The notes under the pieces were generated by a model. That model ran no database searches. It worked only from the letters and a program-made list of their open reading frames with translations, and was not told where the DNA came from. The position numbers were made by a program, and so were the translations under genes. This document shows positions 26,423-36,055 of a stretch of 64,000 nucleotides of DNA, in pieces. The stretch covers positions 62,001-126,000 of the forward strand of contig NZ_CP098516.1 in assembly GCF_023703775.1 (NCBI RefSeq), in the 5' to 3' direction. The first letter of the stretch is position 1, and each line of letters starts with the position of its first letter. This stretch comes from Haloplanus sp. GDY1 (GTDB lineage: Archaea; Halobacteriota; Halobacteria; Halobacteriales; Haloferacaceae).

Positions 26423-27163
26423 ATGTCTGACCCATCGACCGGCGGCCCGTTCGACACCGCTCCGGACGCTTCCTCAACCATGCCACTATTCTCTCCCGTC
26501 ACCGCAATGAACATCTACCACGCCGTCACCGACCTCGGTTATCCGACCGAGTACGTGCCAGTCGTCGCCCGCGCCCTTGATGAGTTCCAACTCGTGATTT
26601 CCGCTGCCAACAACGGCCACTTCCTCCTCGACCAGCTCGTGCCACAAGCCGAACGGTTCGAGGTTCTCGATGTCGACCACGTCACCGGGCGCACCCGCCT
26701 CGATGATCTCCTGTTCTTCAGCGGTCCCTACGCGATGACAATGCTCACAGACGCCATTGGAATCTCGATGCCCGAGCTCGAGGGCCCTGCCACCGGACAC
26801 CCGAGCCCGACGTCGCCCACCTCCTTCGGCGTCGACGACGATCACCGCGATCACGGACGCGAAGTTGAACCCGACTATGGATACGCCGACATCGATATCG
26901 ACGTTGATCTCGACTTCGCGCTCTCGCCGCTCGACGAGGACCGACTCCTCCCAGGAATCGACTCGCACGTGTTGCGTGCTGAAGTCCAACAGATTGCAGA
27001 ACTCGCGTTCGCTTACTACCGGACCGAACCCGGCTTTATCGACGAGCTCGATCCCGTCGTCGACTGTACCTTCGTCGTCCGATCAGCTCCCCACGACGAT
27101 ATCGTCATGGCCGAACCCGGTCCGAAAACGGCCCCCCTCCCTAGTGAAACGCAAAGCGTCTAG
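26423..27163 (+). CDS. Plasmid-type protein of unknown function next to the origin
   Basis: A 246-residue acidic protein starting MSDPSTGGPFDTAPD. The first 120 residues are helical with hydrophobic turns (NIYHAVTDLGYPTEYVPVVARALDEFQLVISAANNGHFLLDQL). An Asp-rich linker (DYGYADIDIDVDLDF) follows, then a helical domain (LRAEVQQIAELAFAYYRTEPGFIDELDPVVDCTFVV). No known motif was found. Its own TATA box and place directly beside the origin suggest a role in plasmid copy control or maintenance; this is inference from location. Confidence 0.65.
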   Translation: MSDPSTGGPFDTAPDASSTMPLFSPVTAMNIYHAVTDLGYPTEYVPVVARALDEFQLVISAANNGHFLLDQLVPQAERFEVLDVDHVTGRTRLDDLLFFSGPYAMTMLTDAIGISMPELEGPATGHPSPTSPTSFGVDDDHRDHGREVEPDYGYADIDIDVDLDFALSPLDEDRLLPGIDSHVLRAEVQQIAELAFAYYRTEPGFIDELDPVVDCTFVVRSAPHDDIVMAEPGPKTAPLPSETQSV

Positions 27164-27260
27164 AACCTCAACAGATTCTTGACGACAACAACTCCCGCGA
27201 GCATACGCATACTGCTCGGGGCTACATCACTCACCTCGCTTTTCGTCGCGAGAGACGTCG

Positions 27261-27638
27261 TCATCGCATCACCCAGCGAAGAGCCCGCATTACCGCGCGG
27301 CCGACCGCTCGAAAGACCCGGAGCCCGTTGAACCCACCAACGCCGTAGTCCCTACCTGTGGGATAACCGTGAATTCCGTCATGGCAGTACTGGCAGACTG
27401 TCACCAAGTTCCCAAGGTGGTGCCAGCCACCATCCCGGAGCGTCTGGCGGTGATGTGCGTGCAGAGGGACACCGCCATCCCCTGCGTGGGGGCCACTCCG
27501 CCGCCCACACTGCTGGCACGTGTAGTTATCGCGCTGGTAGACTGCCTTTCTGCGAGCATCCCAGTCCGGCGGATACTTCCCGTCGTGCGCTCGCGGATCA
27601 TCATATCGACCGCTGATTCCAGATCGACCTCCAAACAT
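27261..27638 (-). CDS. HNH endonuclease
   Basis: A 125-residue protein with a compact HNH domain: WDARRKAVYQRDNYTCQQCG, then LHAHHRQTLRDGGWHHLGNLVTVCQYCHDGIHG. Two CxxC zinc pairs and the His-His...Asn...His catalytic residues are all present, so it should be an active metal-dependent nuclease. The C-terminus is basic (RVFRAVGRAVMRALRWVMR), suiting DNA contact. It follows the RPA-associated gene by 2 nt on the same strand, so it is probably co-transcribed with the ssDNA-binding genes. Confidence 0.85.
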   Translation of the reverse strand: MFGGRSGISGRYDDPRAHDGKYPPDWDARRKAVYQRDNYTCQQCGRRSGPHAGDGGVPLHAHHRQTLRDGGWHHLGNLVTVCQYCHDGIHGYPTGRDYGVGGFNGLRVFRAVGRAVMRALRWVMR

Positions 27639-27640
27639 GG

Positions 27641-28435
27641 CTAGTCGAAATCGGCGTCACCCGCAGAAGGGGCGCGTTGCTTCCCCAGATCCCCCGCCGG
27701 CTGAGATTCGCTTTCAGCGCCCGTAGAATCGACGATGTCGTCATTCGAGGACGCCAATGGGGTTTCGGACTCGATTTGCTCCAGGCGCTCGTGGAACGCG
27801 TCCTCGTTGAGGCTGGCACCACTCTCCATTTCGTGGCCGCTCGCAGCGAGCAGGTCCTGTAGTGCGAACGCCGCGACGTGCGCGAATGACGACCCATCGT
27901 GGCCGTACTGCTCGCGAGCCAGCGCCGCGACCTTCGGAGAAGTCTCTCGTGCAGTATGAACCCGCTCGAGTGTCCGTTCCGCTGTTTCGTACACCCACGC
28001 GTTCCGCGTCTTGAGGTCGATGACACCGATGTTCTCGGGAACGACCGAGACGTTCACCGAGCCGTTGTCCGTCTTGTAGGTCCGCGGCTTGCCGACAATC
28101 GTGACGAACTCCGGCGGCTGTATCTTCTTGAGTTGGGTGCGTGCATCCGTCTGATACTCACCGGCGTACACCCAGAATGTGCCCGTCGGATCGACGACGC
28201 GAGCCCGGAGGTACTCTGCGGTCTCACCGACGTCTTCGATATCCGTGACCGCCCCGGCGATGCAGATCCGGTTGGCTCGCTCGCCTGTCGGGAGCGCGAC
28301 GTAAACCGGCGCTCGCTCATCTTGCGAGGTTTTGAACGTGTAGGTCGCCGTGTTCAGCTCTGCGGCGAAGACACGCTTGGCGACTTCGCGAGTCGGTACA
28401 TCCGTCTGCTGGGGCGTAGGGTCTGCTGCTGCCAT
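27641..28435 (-). CDS. RPA-associated protein (RPAP/COG3390-like, OB fold)
   Basis: A 264-residue protein. REVAKRVFAAELNTATYTF opens the OB-fold region; VYVALPTGERANRICIAGAVTDIEDVGETAEYLRARVVDPTGTFWVYAGEYQTDA is the central barrel. The tail is helical then acidic. In haloarchaea each RPA is paired with such a partner (rpa-rpap operons), and the two act together on ssDNA. It lies 5 nt downstream of the RPA gene. The same domain order, fused into one chain, recurs at 53917-55506. Confidence 0.85.
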   Translation of the reverse strand: MAAADPTPQQTDVPTREVAKRVFAAELNTATYTFKTSQDERAPVYVALPTGERANRICIAGAVTDIEDVGETAEYLRARVVDPTGTFWVYAGEYQTDARTQLKKIQPPEFVTIVGKPRTYKTDNGSVNVSVVPENIGVIDLKTRNAWVYETAERTLERVHTARETSPKVAALAREQYGHDGSSFAHVAAFALQDLLAASGHEMESGASLNEDAFHERLEQIESETPLASSNDDIVDSTGAESESQPAGDLGKQRAPSAGDADFD

Positions 28436-28440
28436 GGTTC

Positions 28441-29523
28441 TCAGTTCCCTCCCGCAGCTACAGGCGCGTCGTACGTCTCGGGGAGGTCCTCGATGTTCTC
28501 GGCCGTCAGGCCCGGCCCATCGTAGCCGTACTCAGAAAGTAAGTCATCGACCACGTCGTGATACCCTTGAGCGAACGTTCGATTCGGGGACTCTGAAACG
28601 TCATCGACCAGAAGATACCGACCGAGGATCGGCCCCTCGACCGTGTAGCGACGCCCGATGAGCAGCTCAGTCAGTCGGCGTTCGACCACGCTGATGTCAA
28701 GCGCATCCGACGCTATTTGTTTGGCTTCCTCTAGGTCGATACCAGTCACGACTTCTGTCAACCCGGCGGTAAACAGACACTCTTGGACGGATTCCCCGTC
28801 GTCGAGGACGCCCTTTATTCGGAGGTCGAACTCACCCCCGTTCGGACCGTGTTCGCTGCACTCTCCCTGCTGGATCACGCGCGTACATTCCGGGTCTGTG
28901 CACCGCTTGATGAGCCCGGATTGACTCTGCATCGCGACGAAGACGCCATCATAGACGGTCGTCATCGTTCCGACCGAACCGACTGCCTCCGGACTGTCTG
29001 CGGCGTGTTCGATGATTTCGCTACGCGAGTTGATCTTCAGCGAGTAGTTCCCGTCGTATTCGTCGACGACGACGTCTTTGAACGTGTACGTCGTGCCTTC
29101 CTTGAGGATGGGTGGGTTCGACTTCGCCCACGCAACGAACTTTAGCCGGCCAGATTCGTCACCGATGAGGCCGACTTGATGGATCGAGTCTTCGCGAGGG
29201 TCCCAGTGTTCGACAATTTTCGCTCGCACAGTCACCCACGCACCGTCAGTGGTACATTCGGCGAGGGGGAGGGGGTCATCGGTCGTTCCCTGGTCGCCGC
29301 TCCGGAGTGAGGCCCAGAACGCTTCCGCATCTACTTGGGCTTCTTTGAGGACGTGGTTCCGGACGCTGTCGAAGGCCGCGGTTCTCGGCACTCGATACGT
29401 GTTCACGTAGGAGTCGAAAAGCGTCTCAAGGGCGTCGATGCCGTAGTCACTTTCACGGTCGTCGGGCAGATGGGGGGCCACCTGCTCGTGAAGGAGTTGG
29501 GCATCTTCTCGGAGGGTGTTCAT
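28441..29523 (-). CDS. Replication protein A (RPA3-type) with zinc finger
   Basis: A 360-residue protein. After a helical N-terminus (about 60 residues) comes an OB fold (WVTVRAKIVEHWDPREDSIHQVGLIGDESGRLKFVAWAK...YTFKDVVVDEYDGNYSLKIN). A zinc site CTDPECTRVIQQGECSEHG (about 205-222) follows, then a second OB-like part (FDLRIKGVLDDGESVQECLFTAG). It binds ssDNA during replication, repair or transfer. The TATA box TTTATAG (about 29552-29558) is about 30 nt before ATG 29523. The first codons carry the 11-mer GAACACCCTCC shared with the T4SS gene starts. Confidence 0.87.
   Translation of the reverse strand: MNTLREDAQLLHEQVAPHLPDDRESDYGIDALETLFDSYVNTYRVPRTAAFDSVRNHVLKEAQVDAEAFWASLRSGDQGTTDDPLPLAECTTDGAWVTVRAKIVEHWDPREDSIHQVGLIGDESGRLKFVAWAKSNPPILKEGTTYTFKDVVVDEYDGNYSLKINSRSEIIEHAADSPEAVGSVGTMTTVYDGVFVAMQSQSGLIKRCTDPECTRVIQQGECSEHGPNGGEFDLRIKGVLDDGESVQECLFTAGLTEVVTGIDLEEAKQIASDALDISVVERRLTELLIGRRYTVEGPILGRYLLVDDVSESPNRTFAQGYHDVVDDLLSEYGYDGPGLTAENIEDLPETYDAPVAAGGN
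29511..29521 (-). promoter_or_regulatory. GAACACCCTCC motif at the rpa start
   Basis: The 11-mer overlaps the start codon of the RPA gene (ATGAACACCCTCCGAG), exactly as in the pilin gene at 45500. Other copies: 39067-39077, 39408-39418, 45326-45336, 45502-45512. Confidence 0.5.
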
Positions 29524-29551
29524 GTCCGCCCGAATATACGCTCTATCTCGC

Positions 29552-29591
29552 TATAAATTCGGCCAGCGGAATCGACCGTATTCGGTCGATT
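29552..29591 (-). promoter_or_regulatory. rpa promoter: TATA box and upstream inverted repeat
   Basis: TTTATAG on the minus strand lies about 30 nt before ATG 29523. Just upstream, at 29570-29591, arms AATCGACCG and CGGTCGATT (9 bp, 4-bp spacer) form a perfect dyad placed where an activator or repressor would touch TFB/TBP. Confidence 0.55.
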
Positions 29592-30015
29592 TCCGTCGCC
29601 ATCCCCCGCAATCCCGCGTATCTGTGGCAGCGAATTCCTCTCCTCCGAACGCCCTCTCGAACGTGTGGAAAACGCCCCTCCATCGAAGTGTAATATTGTG
29701 TCCTCAGCGACGGGATCGGGGACATCGCAGTGAGCGACCCAGGTTGATAGCGACCGTTCCGTTGTATCGTGTTGCGACCGACAGTTGCACAGTGGTTGCC
29801 GTGGGAGATACGAGGATAGAGAATTCGGAGCTGGTGGGCGAAGGCGGCGGGTCGGAGATAGCGAGTCAGCGATTCCTACGCAACAGAGTGAAGTCACCAA
29901 CCGGTTCAATTGTTGCGTAGGAACGGTGCCCTAACTCAACTCGCGCTGCTGCGCCACGCAGAAAACCTTCGTCGGCCGTTCCGGGGCCACCGGATCACGG
30001 GGGAGGGTATCTTCC
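29592..30015. other. Non-coding stretch holding one of two twin inverted-repeat sites
   Basis: No convincing gene was seen between the RPA promoter and the end of the AAA ATPase gene. The notable content is the inverted repeat at 29873-29923. Confidence 0.5.
29873..29923. repeat. Twin site 1: TTCCTACGCAAC inverted repeat, 27-bp spacer
   Basis: Arms TTCCTACGCAAC (29873-29884) and GTTGCGTAGGAA (29912-29923) enclose 27 bp. The same arms with the same spacer length recur at 57561-57611. The pair brackets the conjugation and primase region. Confidence 0.65.
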
Positions 30016-31629
30016 CTACTGGTAACCGCGAGTTGGGCCTTCGGTTCCCTGTCCGGTCGCGTCGTCCGCTCGGATGCCCGCTTTCGCTTTCGTCGGGTCC
30101 ACAGTATCAACATCCGAATCGGCGTCGGTTTCCGGGAGTTGGTCAGTCTCATTCTCCGCCGCCAACTCCGCCGACAGCTCCTCGAGGGCGTCCTCCGAGG
30201 GGAAGTCCTCGCGGGTAACTGTTCGCGCATTTCGATGTGCCGCACTTCGCCGAGCCTGTCCCACGAGGTTTGCGAGATCTGCGCCGGTCAATCCGTCGGT
30301 GTGGCGGGCAAGCGCCGCGAACTCATCGCCCGAGACCGACGCGGGAATGCCGTCGAGATGGGTCTTGAGAATCGCGTGGCGAGCCTCCTCGTCGGGGAGC
30401 CCGACCTCGAAGTGCGCCGTTAGGCGACCCGGTCGGAGAATCGCCCGGTCGATATCGCCCGGCCGATTCGTCGCCGACACCACAATCGCTTCGCGGTCAT
30501 CCCGAGTGAATTGCGCGAGGAACTCGCTCGTGACCTTTCGATCCTCGGCATGGGCGCTCTTCGCCGTGTGCTCGCGAGCGCCGAAGAGATGTTCAGCCTC
30601 ATCGAGGAAGACGACACACTGCCCGATCTGGTCGGCCTCGCTGAACAGTGTCTTGACCTGGTCGCTACTTTCGTTGATCCACATGCTCGTCACGTCCGCC
30701 GGCGACAGCTCGACGAATGGAATGTCCAGTTCCCCGGCGAGCGCTCTCGCGAACATCGTCTTTCCCGTCCCCGGCGGGCCATACAGGAGGATGCCTCGCT
30801 CCGGTTCGACACCGAACCGTGAGAAAGGGTCACCCCCCGTCTGTGCCGCTCGCAGTGGCTTGAGTACGTCCTCGCGGAGGGCGTATTTGAGGTCGTAGTA
30901 TCCGCCGATATCATCGAACGATGTCTCCGAATGTCGCCAGTCATACGTCAAGTCAGAAAGCCACGGCCGTGACCTGTGGTTCTTCGATTCCGAGTTGTGC
31001 ACTCCGGTAGCCCCGTGGCCATACGTGTTCTGCCCGGCGGGGGGTGTGTTAGAACTACGACTAGTCGAGACGGCCCCCGACGCCGATTTCGTAGGGAGCG
31101 AGTCGTCCCACTGAGGATTCAAGAGGTCGAACTGATCTTTCTCGGGTTGGTTGTCGATGAAACTGAGCGCTATGTACGCTCCGCCCGCCATCGCTAACTC
31201 CCATATGGTGGCGTCGAGGTAATCGCTCATGCTGGCGTCCAGCACCGGGGCAACCGCTCCGATGGACCCTCCGACAATATGGATAATAAGCAGCCCTGGA
31301 ATCGTAAACAACCACCCTGCCGCAATCGGAGGATAGAGCGCTCTGCCGGTGATCCTCCATAGAATAAAAACGAGTGATATCGCGATGAAGGCCAATAGGA
31401 GCGCCCCCTGATAGTTTCCAAGTGAATCGCCAGTCCGGGAAGCATGAGCAAAGAACCACCAGGTGATGGGCGTCGTGAGTAGAACCGCTTCGATGACCCT
31501 GCCCTTCCTGCCGTAGGTCGGAAACTGGTCCCAGGAGCGGAATACTGCGTATGCGAGGTCGACGACGAGTAGCACGCCGAGAATGGTCGCGACGTCTACG
31601 CCGGTGGGATTGAGGATGTTGATTGACAT
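30016..31629 (-). CDS. Membrane-anchored AAA+ ATPase
   Basis: A 537-residue protein. The first 175 residues carry about five hydrophobic segments (DVATILGVLLVVDLAYAVF; VIEAVLLTTPITWWFF; GALLLAFIAISLVFILW; AAGWLFTIPGLLIIHIV; ELAMAGGAYIALSFI). A cytoplasmic AAA+ domain follows: DDIGGYYDLK, Walker A LLYGPPGTGKTMFARA, Walker B CVVFLDEAEHLFG, sensor SATNRPGDIDRAILRPGR with arginine fingers, and a C-lid (LTGADLANLVGQA). The order is FtsH/CDC48-like, but no HExxH protease motif is present. It is the last gene of the T4SS minus operon after a 191-nt gap. A role in assembling or remodelling the transfer channel is an inference. Confidence 0.8.
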   Translation of the reverse strand: MSINILNPTGVDVATILGVLLVVDLAYAVFRSWDQFPTYGRKGRVIEAVLLTTPITWWFFAHASRTGDSLGNYQGALLLAFIAISLVFILWRITGRALYPPIAAGWLFTIPGLLIIHIVGGSIGAVAPVLDASMSDYLDATIWELAMAGGAYIALSFIDNQPEKDQFDLLNPQWDDSLPTKSASGAVSTSRSSNTPPAGQNTYGHGATGVHNSESKNHRSRPWLSDLTYDWRHSETSFDDIGGYYDLKYALREDVLKPLRAAQTGGDPFSRFGVEPERGILLYGPPGTGKTMFARALAGELDIPFVELSPADVTSMWINESSDQVKTLFSEADQIGQCVVFLDEAEHLFGAREHTAKSAHAEDRKVTSEFLAQFTRDDREAIVVSATNRPGDIDRAILRPGRLTAHFEVGLPDEEARHAILKTHLDGIPASVSGDEFAALARHTDGLTGADLANLVGQARRSAAHRNARTVTREDFPSEDALEELSAELAAENETDQLPETDADSDVDTVDPTKAKAGIRADDATGQGTEGPTRGYQ

Positions 31630-31820
31630 GGGTTAGTTTCTATGATGTCCTTTGTTTGGTCGGGGGACGGGCGAGCGTCTGTGGAGACCACGGGCAGTGA
31701 AACCACGGTCACGAGCCGCGTGTGGATATCTCACCACCCTTAGCCCGTTGTTCGTATTTATACTCGCTCCCCAGTGTACGGAGCACAATCGCCCCAGAAC
31801 CCGACCGAAGACTCAGATTA

Positions 31821-33749
31821 TTACAGCCCTCCGTCGTTTCCGTCGTCAGGGTTGGACGGCTTAGGCTGGCCGCCCGATGCCTTCCCGAAATCTGAAACTC
31901 GGTGATTCAGGTTCTCCTTCGAGCCATTCGAGCCGATCATCGGCTGCCCGGCCCGGCGACCCATTGAGTACGCGAGGTAGGAATTGCCACCTACTCCGCC
32001 GACCATCGCTGCTGCACCGGCCCTCGCCGTGAACACACTAGCGTTCTTGCCTACTCTTGCGCCGGCGTTCACACCTTTTTTGCCGACGTTGGTACCCTTC
32101 TTGCCAATGTCCACACGGCGCTTCAGTGTGGAGTTCTTCGCAACATCGGCCTCAGCGGTCGCGATACGCTCACTGGCGTTGCGTTTGTCGGCCTTCGCCT
32201 GCCGGTACTCTTGGGTGAGGTTGACCCTCCGAGCCGTTCCATCCCTACCCATATACTCCATGTTCCGGTCGAGCGTATCGGGGTCTGTCTTGAATATCGG
32301 CGTCTGATTCTCGTACGGCTCGCTCTTGAGGAAGCCATGTTCCTTGGCCTCGGCCATATCCATCTCGTCGTTCGCCATCGCGTTTTGGATGAATTTCGCT
32401 CGCGACGATGCCGCTTCGTGGTCGGTTTGGAACCCAGACAGCGCAGACTGCGCCGAGTCCAGCTTCTCCGATGTCCCGACGTGATCGAGGTGGGCCGCCG
32501 CCTTCTTATGTGCGCCCTGCTTCACGGTGTTGACAGCGCCTTTCGCACGGGCCGTCATACGACTCGAGAGGCCAGACCCGCCAGCCCCGACGTTCGCACT
32601 TCCAGCACTCCCTGCGCTGGCGCCCGCTCCCGAAGCTGACGCGCTCGAACCGCCCGATGCACCGCCAGCAGCCGCGCCGCCGGACCCACCGGCAGCACTC
32701 CCAGACCCGCCAGCAGCTGCACCACCGGCCGCGCCAGCGACAGCGCCGCCGACAGCAGCAGTCACAGCCATCGTCGCGACGGCCGCAGCCTCGCCAACCC
32801 CGATGGGCTGGCCCGCCCACGAGATGAGTTTCCAGACAGCTACGATGAGCACGACCGGGAAGAGCAACATCAACGCGAGCTCAGCGAATATGAGCCCAGT
32901 CTCGCCAGCGACATTCTGGACGATTCCCCCTGCGCTATTGGAACTCCCGCCCGTTGCTTGGAGGATACCACCGTGTTCGATGACCTGGAAGGCCAAGACG
33001 ATGATCGCGATGATGGGCCCGCCTAGCAGCGCGAAGACGCCCATCCGCATGAACGTCGCGCCGACGCTCCCGACCGACTTGAAGGGGCCCCGACCTACGA
33101 ACCAGACGACCGCAAAGAACGGCGTCCCGATGTAGGCCATCCAAATCATGAACCAACGAAGTAGCAGGAAGAACATCGCCAGCAGCAGTGCGAGGACTGA
33201 CAGAATCGCGGCGATTACCGAGACGATAAACTTCAGTGCCCAGACGCTGAACGTCGTGGGTGCGCCGACGAGACCGCTCCCGTACCCGTAGTTCGCCATC
33301 CCTGGGTCAGGGTCGAGGTCCAGAATCGCCATCGTGACAGCGTTCGTCGCGTCTATCCCGAAGCCCCAGGCAGGCTGGGAAATCCCGATGAACAACAGAA
33401 CCATCACCGTCCGCACGACGAGGTCCATCAACCCGGATTCGCGGTCCTCACTAAACGGCCACGCGATGAGCGCCAGCGCGATCATTATCGGGAGCAAGAC
33501 CAGCGAAATCTCGAACATCCCGGTCCAGGCTCCGTCCGCTGCCGTCGAATCATAGGGGTTCGGAACCTTCAGCAGGCCCTTGAGGAGTTCGTCCGTGAGC
33601 GCCGTCGACAATTCAGTCGCCACGGAGATGAGCGTGTCAACGAGCCATCCCCAGAACGCCTCCGCGATCGAATCAGGAAGGTCACTTCCCAATTGCAGCG
33701 GCAGCAGTGCGACCTGCGGAACGACCGCCAACAGGAACGAGGAGGGCAT
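31821..33749 (-). CDS. VirB6/TrbL-like polytopic T4SS membrane protein
   Basis: A 642-residue protein. Roughly eight membrane segments lie in the first 330 residues (for example ISLVLLPIMIALALIAWPF; TVMVLLFIGISQPAWGF; FIVSVIAAILSVLALLLAMFFLLLRWFMIWMAYIG; LLGGPIIAIIVLAFQVI; LALMLLFPVVLIVAVW). A long Ala/Gly/Ser-rich linker (about 330-400) follows, then a charged, partly coiled cytoplasmic tail. This fits the VirB6/TrbL inner-membrane channel subunit. Its start overlaps the VirB4-like stop by one base (TGATG). Confidence 0.75.
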   Translation of the reverse strand: MPSSFLLAVVPQVALLPLQLGSDLPDSIAEAFWGWLVDTLISVATELSTALTDELLKGLLKVPNPYDSTAADGAWTGMFEISLVLLPIMIALALIAWPFSEDRESGLMDLVVRTVMVLLFIGISQPAWGFGIDATNAVTMAILDLDPDPGMANYGYGSGLVGAPTTFSVWALKFIVSVIAAILSVLALLLAMFFLLLRWFMIWMAYIGTPFFAVVWFVGRGPFKSVGSVGATFMRMGVFALLGGPIIAIIVLAFQVIEHGGILQATGGSSNSAGGIVQNVAGETGLIFAELALMLLFPVVLIVAVWKLISWAGQPIGVGEAAAVATMAVTAAVGGAVAGAAGGAAAGGSGSAAGGSGGAAAGGASGGSSASASGAGASAGSAGSANVGAGGSGLSSRMTARAKGAVNTVKQGAHKKAAAHLDHVGTSEKLDSAQSALSGFQTDHEAASSRAKFIQNAMANDEMDMAEAKEHGFLKSEPYENQTPIFKTDPDTLDRNMEYMGRDGTARRVNLTQEYRQAKADKRNASERIATAEADVAKNSTLKRRVDIGKKGTNVGKKGVNAGARVGKNASVFTARAGAAAMVGGVGGNSYLAYSMGRRAGQPMIGSNGSKENLNHRVSDFGKASGGQPKPSNPDDGNDGGL

Positions 33750-36055
33750 CAGCGCTCACCAGACGCCGGAACGTCCGTCACGGAGCCGTCGGGGAGGCCC
33801 GACGATGGCTCCGGGGTACTCCGGTCTTGACCGAACTCACTGGAGAGCTCCATGTCCAACTCGCGATTCGTGATGTCCGGCATATCCGTCAGGTTCAGCT
33901 CAGACTCGGCATCGTCAGGCCGATGGGTTCCCTCGCGCTCCTCGATGTACGTCCACGGGTCGAGATTGTTGTCGATCATGAAGTGCTCGAACTCCCCAGA
34001 GTGAACCTCGAGCCGGCGACGACCGTGTTTCGTCGTTGACAACAGACACCCGGAGTACCCGGATTCTTGCCCACGCGGGGCCGACTGCAAGTACTTCACT
34101 TCAGCCGGCGAGAGGTCGAAGTACTCCTTCGTCGCGTCCGAGACTGACTGTGCATAGAACAGCATCTTGATGTCACAGTTCTCGTAAATCTCGCGGCGCT
34201 CCTCCGTCCGCAGGAACTCGTGGGCCGTCTGACTCATCAGCGTCAGCCCGGCGTCGTAGTGCCTCGCGTGGCGGATGAAGAGGTTGATGAGATCGCGCGT
34301 CGACTCCCGGCCCAAGAGGTAGTGGGCCTCGTCGAACGTCACGTCGAAACGGTTCGGCGACCGCTTTGCCTCGAGATACGCCCACTGCAACATCGCGTGG
34401 AGGATAAGCGGCATCTCGCCTGTGTCGGCGAAGGAACTCATGTCCATCACGACCAGTCGCGAGTTCAACTCGAGGTTCGTCGTCCCGTTCAGATTGTGGT
34501 TGATACCCCCCGGCTTGAACGACTCAAACTTCGGTTCGAGTGACTTCGCGACCTCCTGGTGCTTCTCCGAGGGCGTGAACACTGCCATCGGAACGGAAAT
34601 CCCCACGTCGGTGATGGGCTCGCCGTCCTCCGAAAGGACGCCCATCTCGCAGAAGTGATCGAACTCCACCTCGTCGACGAGGCCATCTTTGAGCGCCGCC
34701 TGGTAGCCACCGTGGGTGATGACCTGAACGCCCCGGATGAGATCGTCGATGATCGGTGATTCGTTCGCGTACGTATCGTACTCTCCGAGAATAATCCCCT
34801 TCGAGAGGTACGCGTAGTGGACCGCCTGAATCAGCATCCCCTCTTCCGCAGCGGGGAGGCCACCACGATCTTCGTAGTGGGTGTTCAGCATCTCGACCAC
34901 CGAGCGCACCGTGAGGGGATAGGTGTCCTCAGCCGCCCCGAGGTCACCTGATGGCGGTTCGATATCCATTGGATTGACCTTCTGAGCGCCACCGAAGCGG
35001 ATGACTTCGCCACTCAGTTTCTCCGCAAAGAACGGGTAGTCGTCCCCCGCCGGGTCGAACAACACACACTGTACCGTCGGGTCGGCCAACAAGCGCCGGT
35101 AAATCTCGAGCTTCCGGGCGTAGGACTTCCCGGACCCGGTCTTCCCCGAGATGACCATCCCGAACCCGGAGTGTGCATAGCGGTCGATGATGACCGGACG
35201 ACTCGTGTCGTCGAATCCCATCATGATGCCGTCCTCGTCGTAGATCGGTGGCTCGACGAGATTGAACAACGTCGCTAGTGCCTCCAACTGTATCGGGTGG
35301 ACGTTCTTGATCGTGTCCGTCGCGAGTGGGACAATCGTCCCGTTCCCCTCGATTTGCTGGTGGCGAAGGACCGTCGTCTCGACGTCCTGTTCGGCGAGGA
35401 TGGTGTCGACGCGCTCGCGCATCTCCTCGAGTTCCTCGTGGGAATCCGCGATCAACTCCAGATAGATGGCGATATCGTACACCTTCGTCGTCCCCCGGAC
35501 CACGTCCTGAAGGATGCGCAGGAGGTCCTCGCGCTCGAGTTCGTCCTGGTGGGTGTCCGTTCGTCCTTTCCGGTTCTTGAGCGCCAGTGCAGTCGTTGTC
35601 TGCGTGTAGCGCCGCTGGAGTTGTTGGCGAGTCTTCGCAGCGTTTCGCGGCGCGATATGGAACGACAGCCGGAGGTCGACGTCCGCAATCGTCAGCGGCA
35701 CGAGCCATCCGAGATTGACCTTCCGAGGGAACCCCGTCACGGTCATTATCTGAACCACTTTCTCGTCGCGAATCTGGAACTCGGGGTGGCGCTCCATCGC
35801 GCGAGGCGCGACGAGCTTCTTATCGAGTTTCTCGCGTTCGTCGAGCGACTCGATAGCCGAGACCAGTGGGAGCTCTTCGGCCTGTAGTTGGTAGGCCGCC
35901 CACTCGATGTTCTTCCGGGTTGCATCCCGGTCGAGTAGGTCCAGATACTCAAGCGCGAGTTGCGTTTCGTCGCCCGACAGATCGTCGATCGGGATGCGTT
36001 CAGTCGATTCTTCTTCAACGTCGTTCCGGCCGAGGAGTCTGTGTAGGGGGTTCAT
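33749..36055 (-). CDS. VirB4/TraC-like conjugation ATPase
   Basis: A 768-residue protein. The VirB4-type N-terminal region (RLSFHIAPRNAAKTRQQLQRRY...YDIAIYLELIADSHEELEEMRERV) is followed by Walker A ISGKTGSGKSYAR (304-311). Then come CVLFDPAGDDYPFF, the Walker B FDVTFDEAHYLLG, and LMSQTAHEFL. These are the family marks of the ATPase that powers pilus and channel assembly. There is no transmembrane part. It lies between a VirB6-like gene and the membrane partner gene with 1- to 4-nt overlaps, so the set is one tightly coupled operon. Confidence 0.88.
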   Translation of the reverse strand: MNPLHRLLGRNDVEEESTERIPIDDLSGDETQLALEYLDLLDRDATRKNIEWAAYQLQAEELPLVSAIESLDEREKLDKKLVAPRAMERHPEFQIRDEKVVQIMTVTGFPRKVNLGWLVPLTIADVDLRLSFHIAPRNAAKTRQQLQRRYTQTTTALALKNRKGRTDTHQDELEREDLLRILQDVVRGTTKVYDIAIYLELIADSHEELEEMRERVDTILAEQDVETTVLRHQQIEGNGTIVPLATDTIKNVHPIQLEALATLFNLVEPPIYDEDGIMMGFDDTSRPVIIDRYAHSGFGMVISGKTGSGKSYARKLEIYRRLLADPTVQCVLFDPAGDDYPFFAEKLSGEVIRFGGAQKVNPMDIEPPSGDLGAAEDTYPLTVRSVVEMLNTHYEDRGGLPAAEEGMLIQAVHYAYLSKGIILGEYDTYANESPIIDDLIRGVQVITHGGYQAALKDGLVDEVEFDHFCEMGVLSEDGEPITDVGISVPMAVFTPSEKHQEVAKSLEPKFESFKPGGINHNLNGTTNLELNSRLVVMDMSSFADTGEMPLILHAMLQWAYLEAKRSPNRFDVTFDEAHYLLGRESTRDLINLFIRHARHYDAGLTLMSQTAHEFLRTEERREIYENCDIKMLFYAQSVSDATKEYFDLSPAEVKYLQSAPRGQESGYSGCLLSTTKHGRRRLEVHSGEFEHFMIDNNLDPWTYIEEREGTHRPDDAESELNLTDMPDITNRELDMELSSEFGQDRSTPEPSSGLPDGSVTDVPASGER

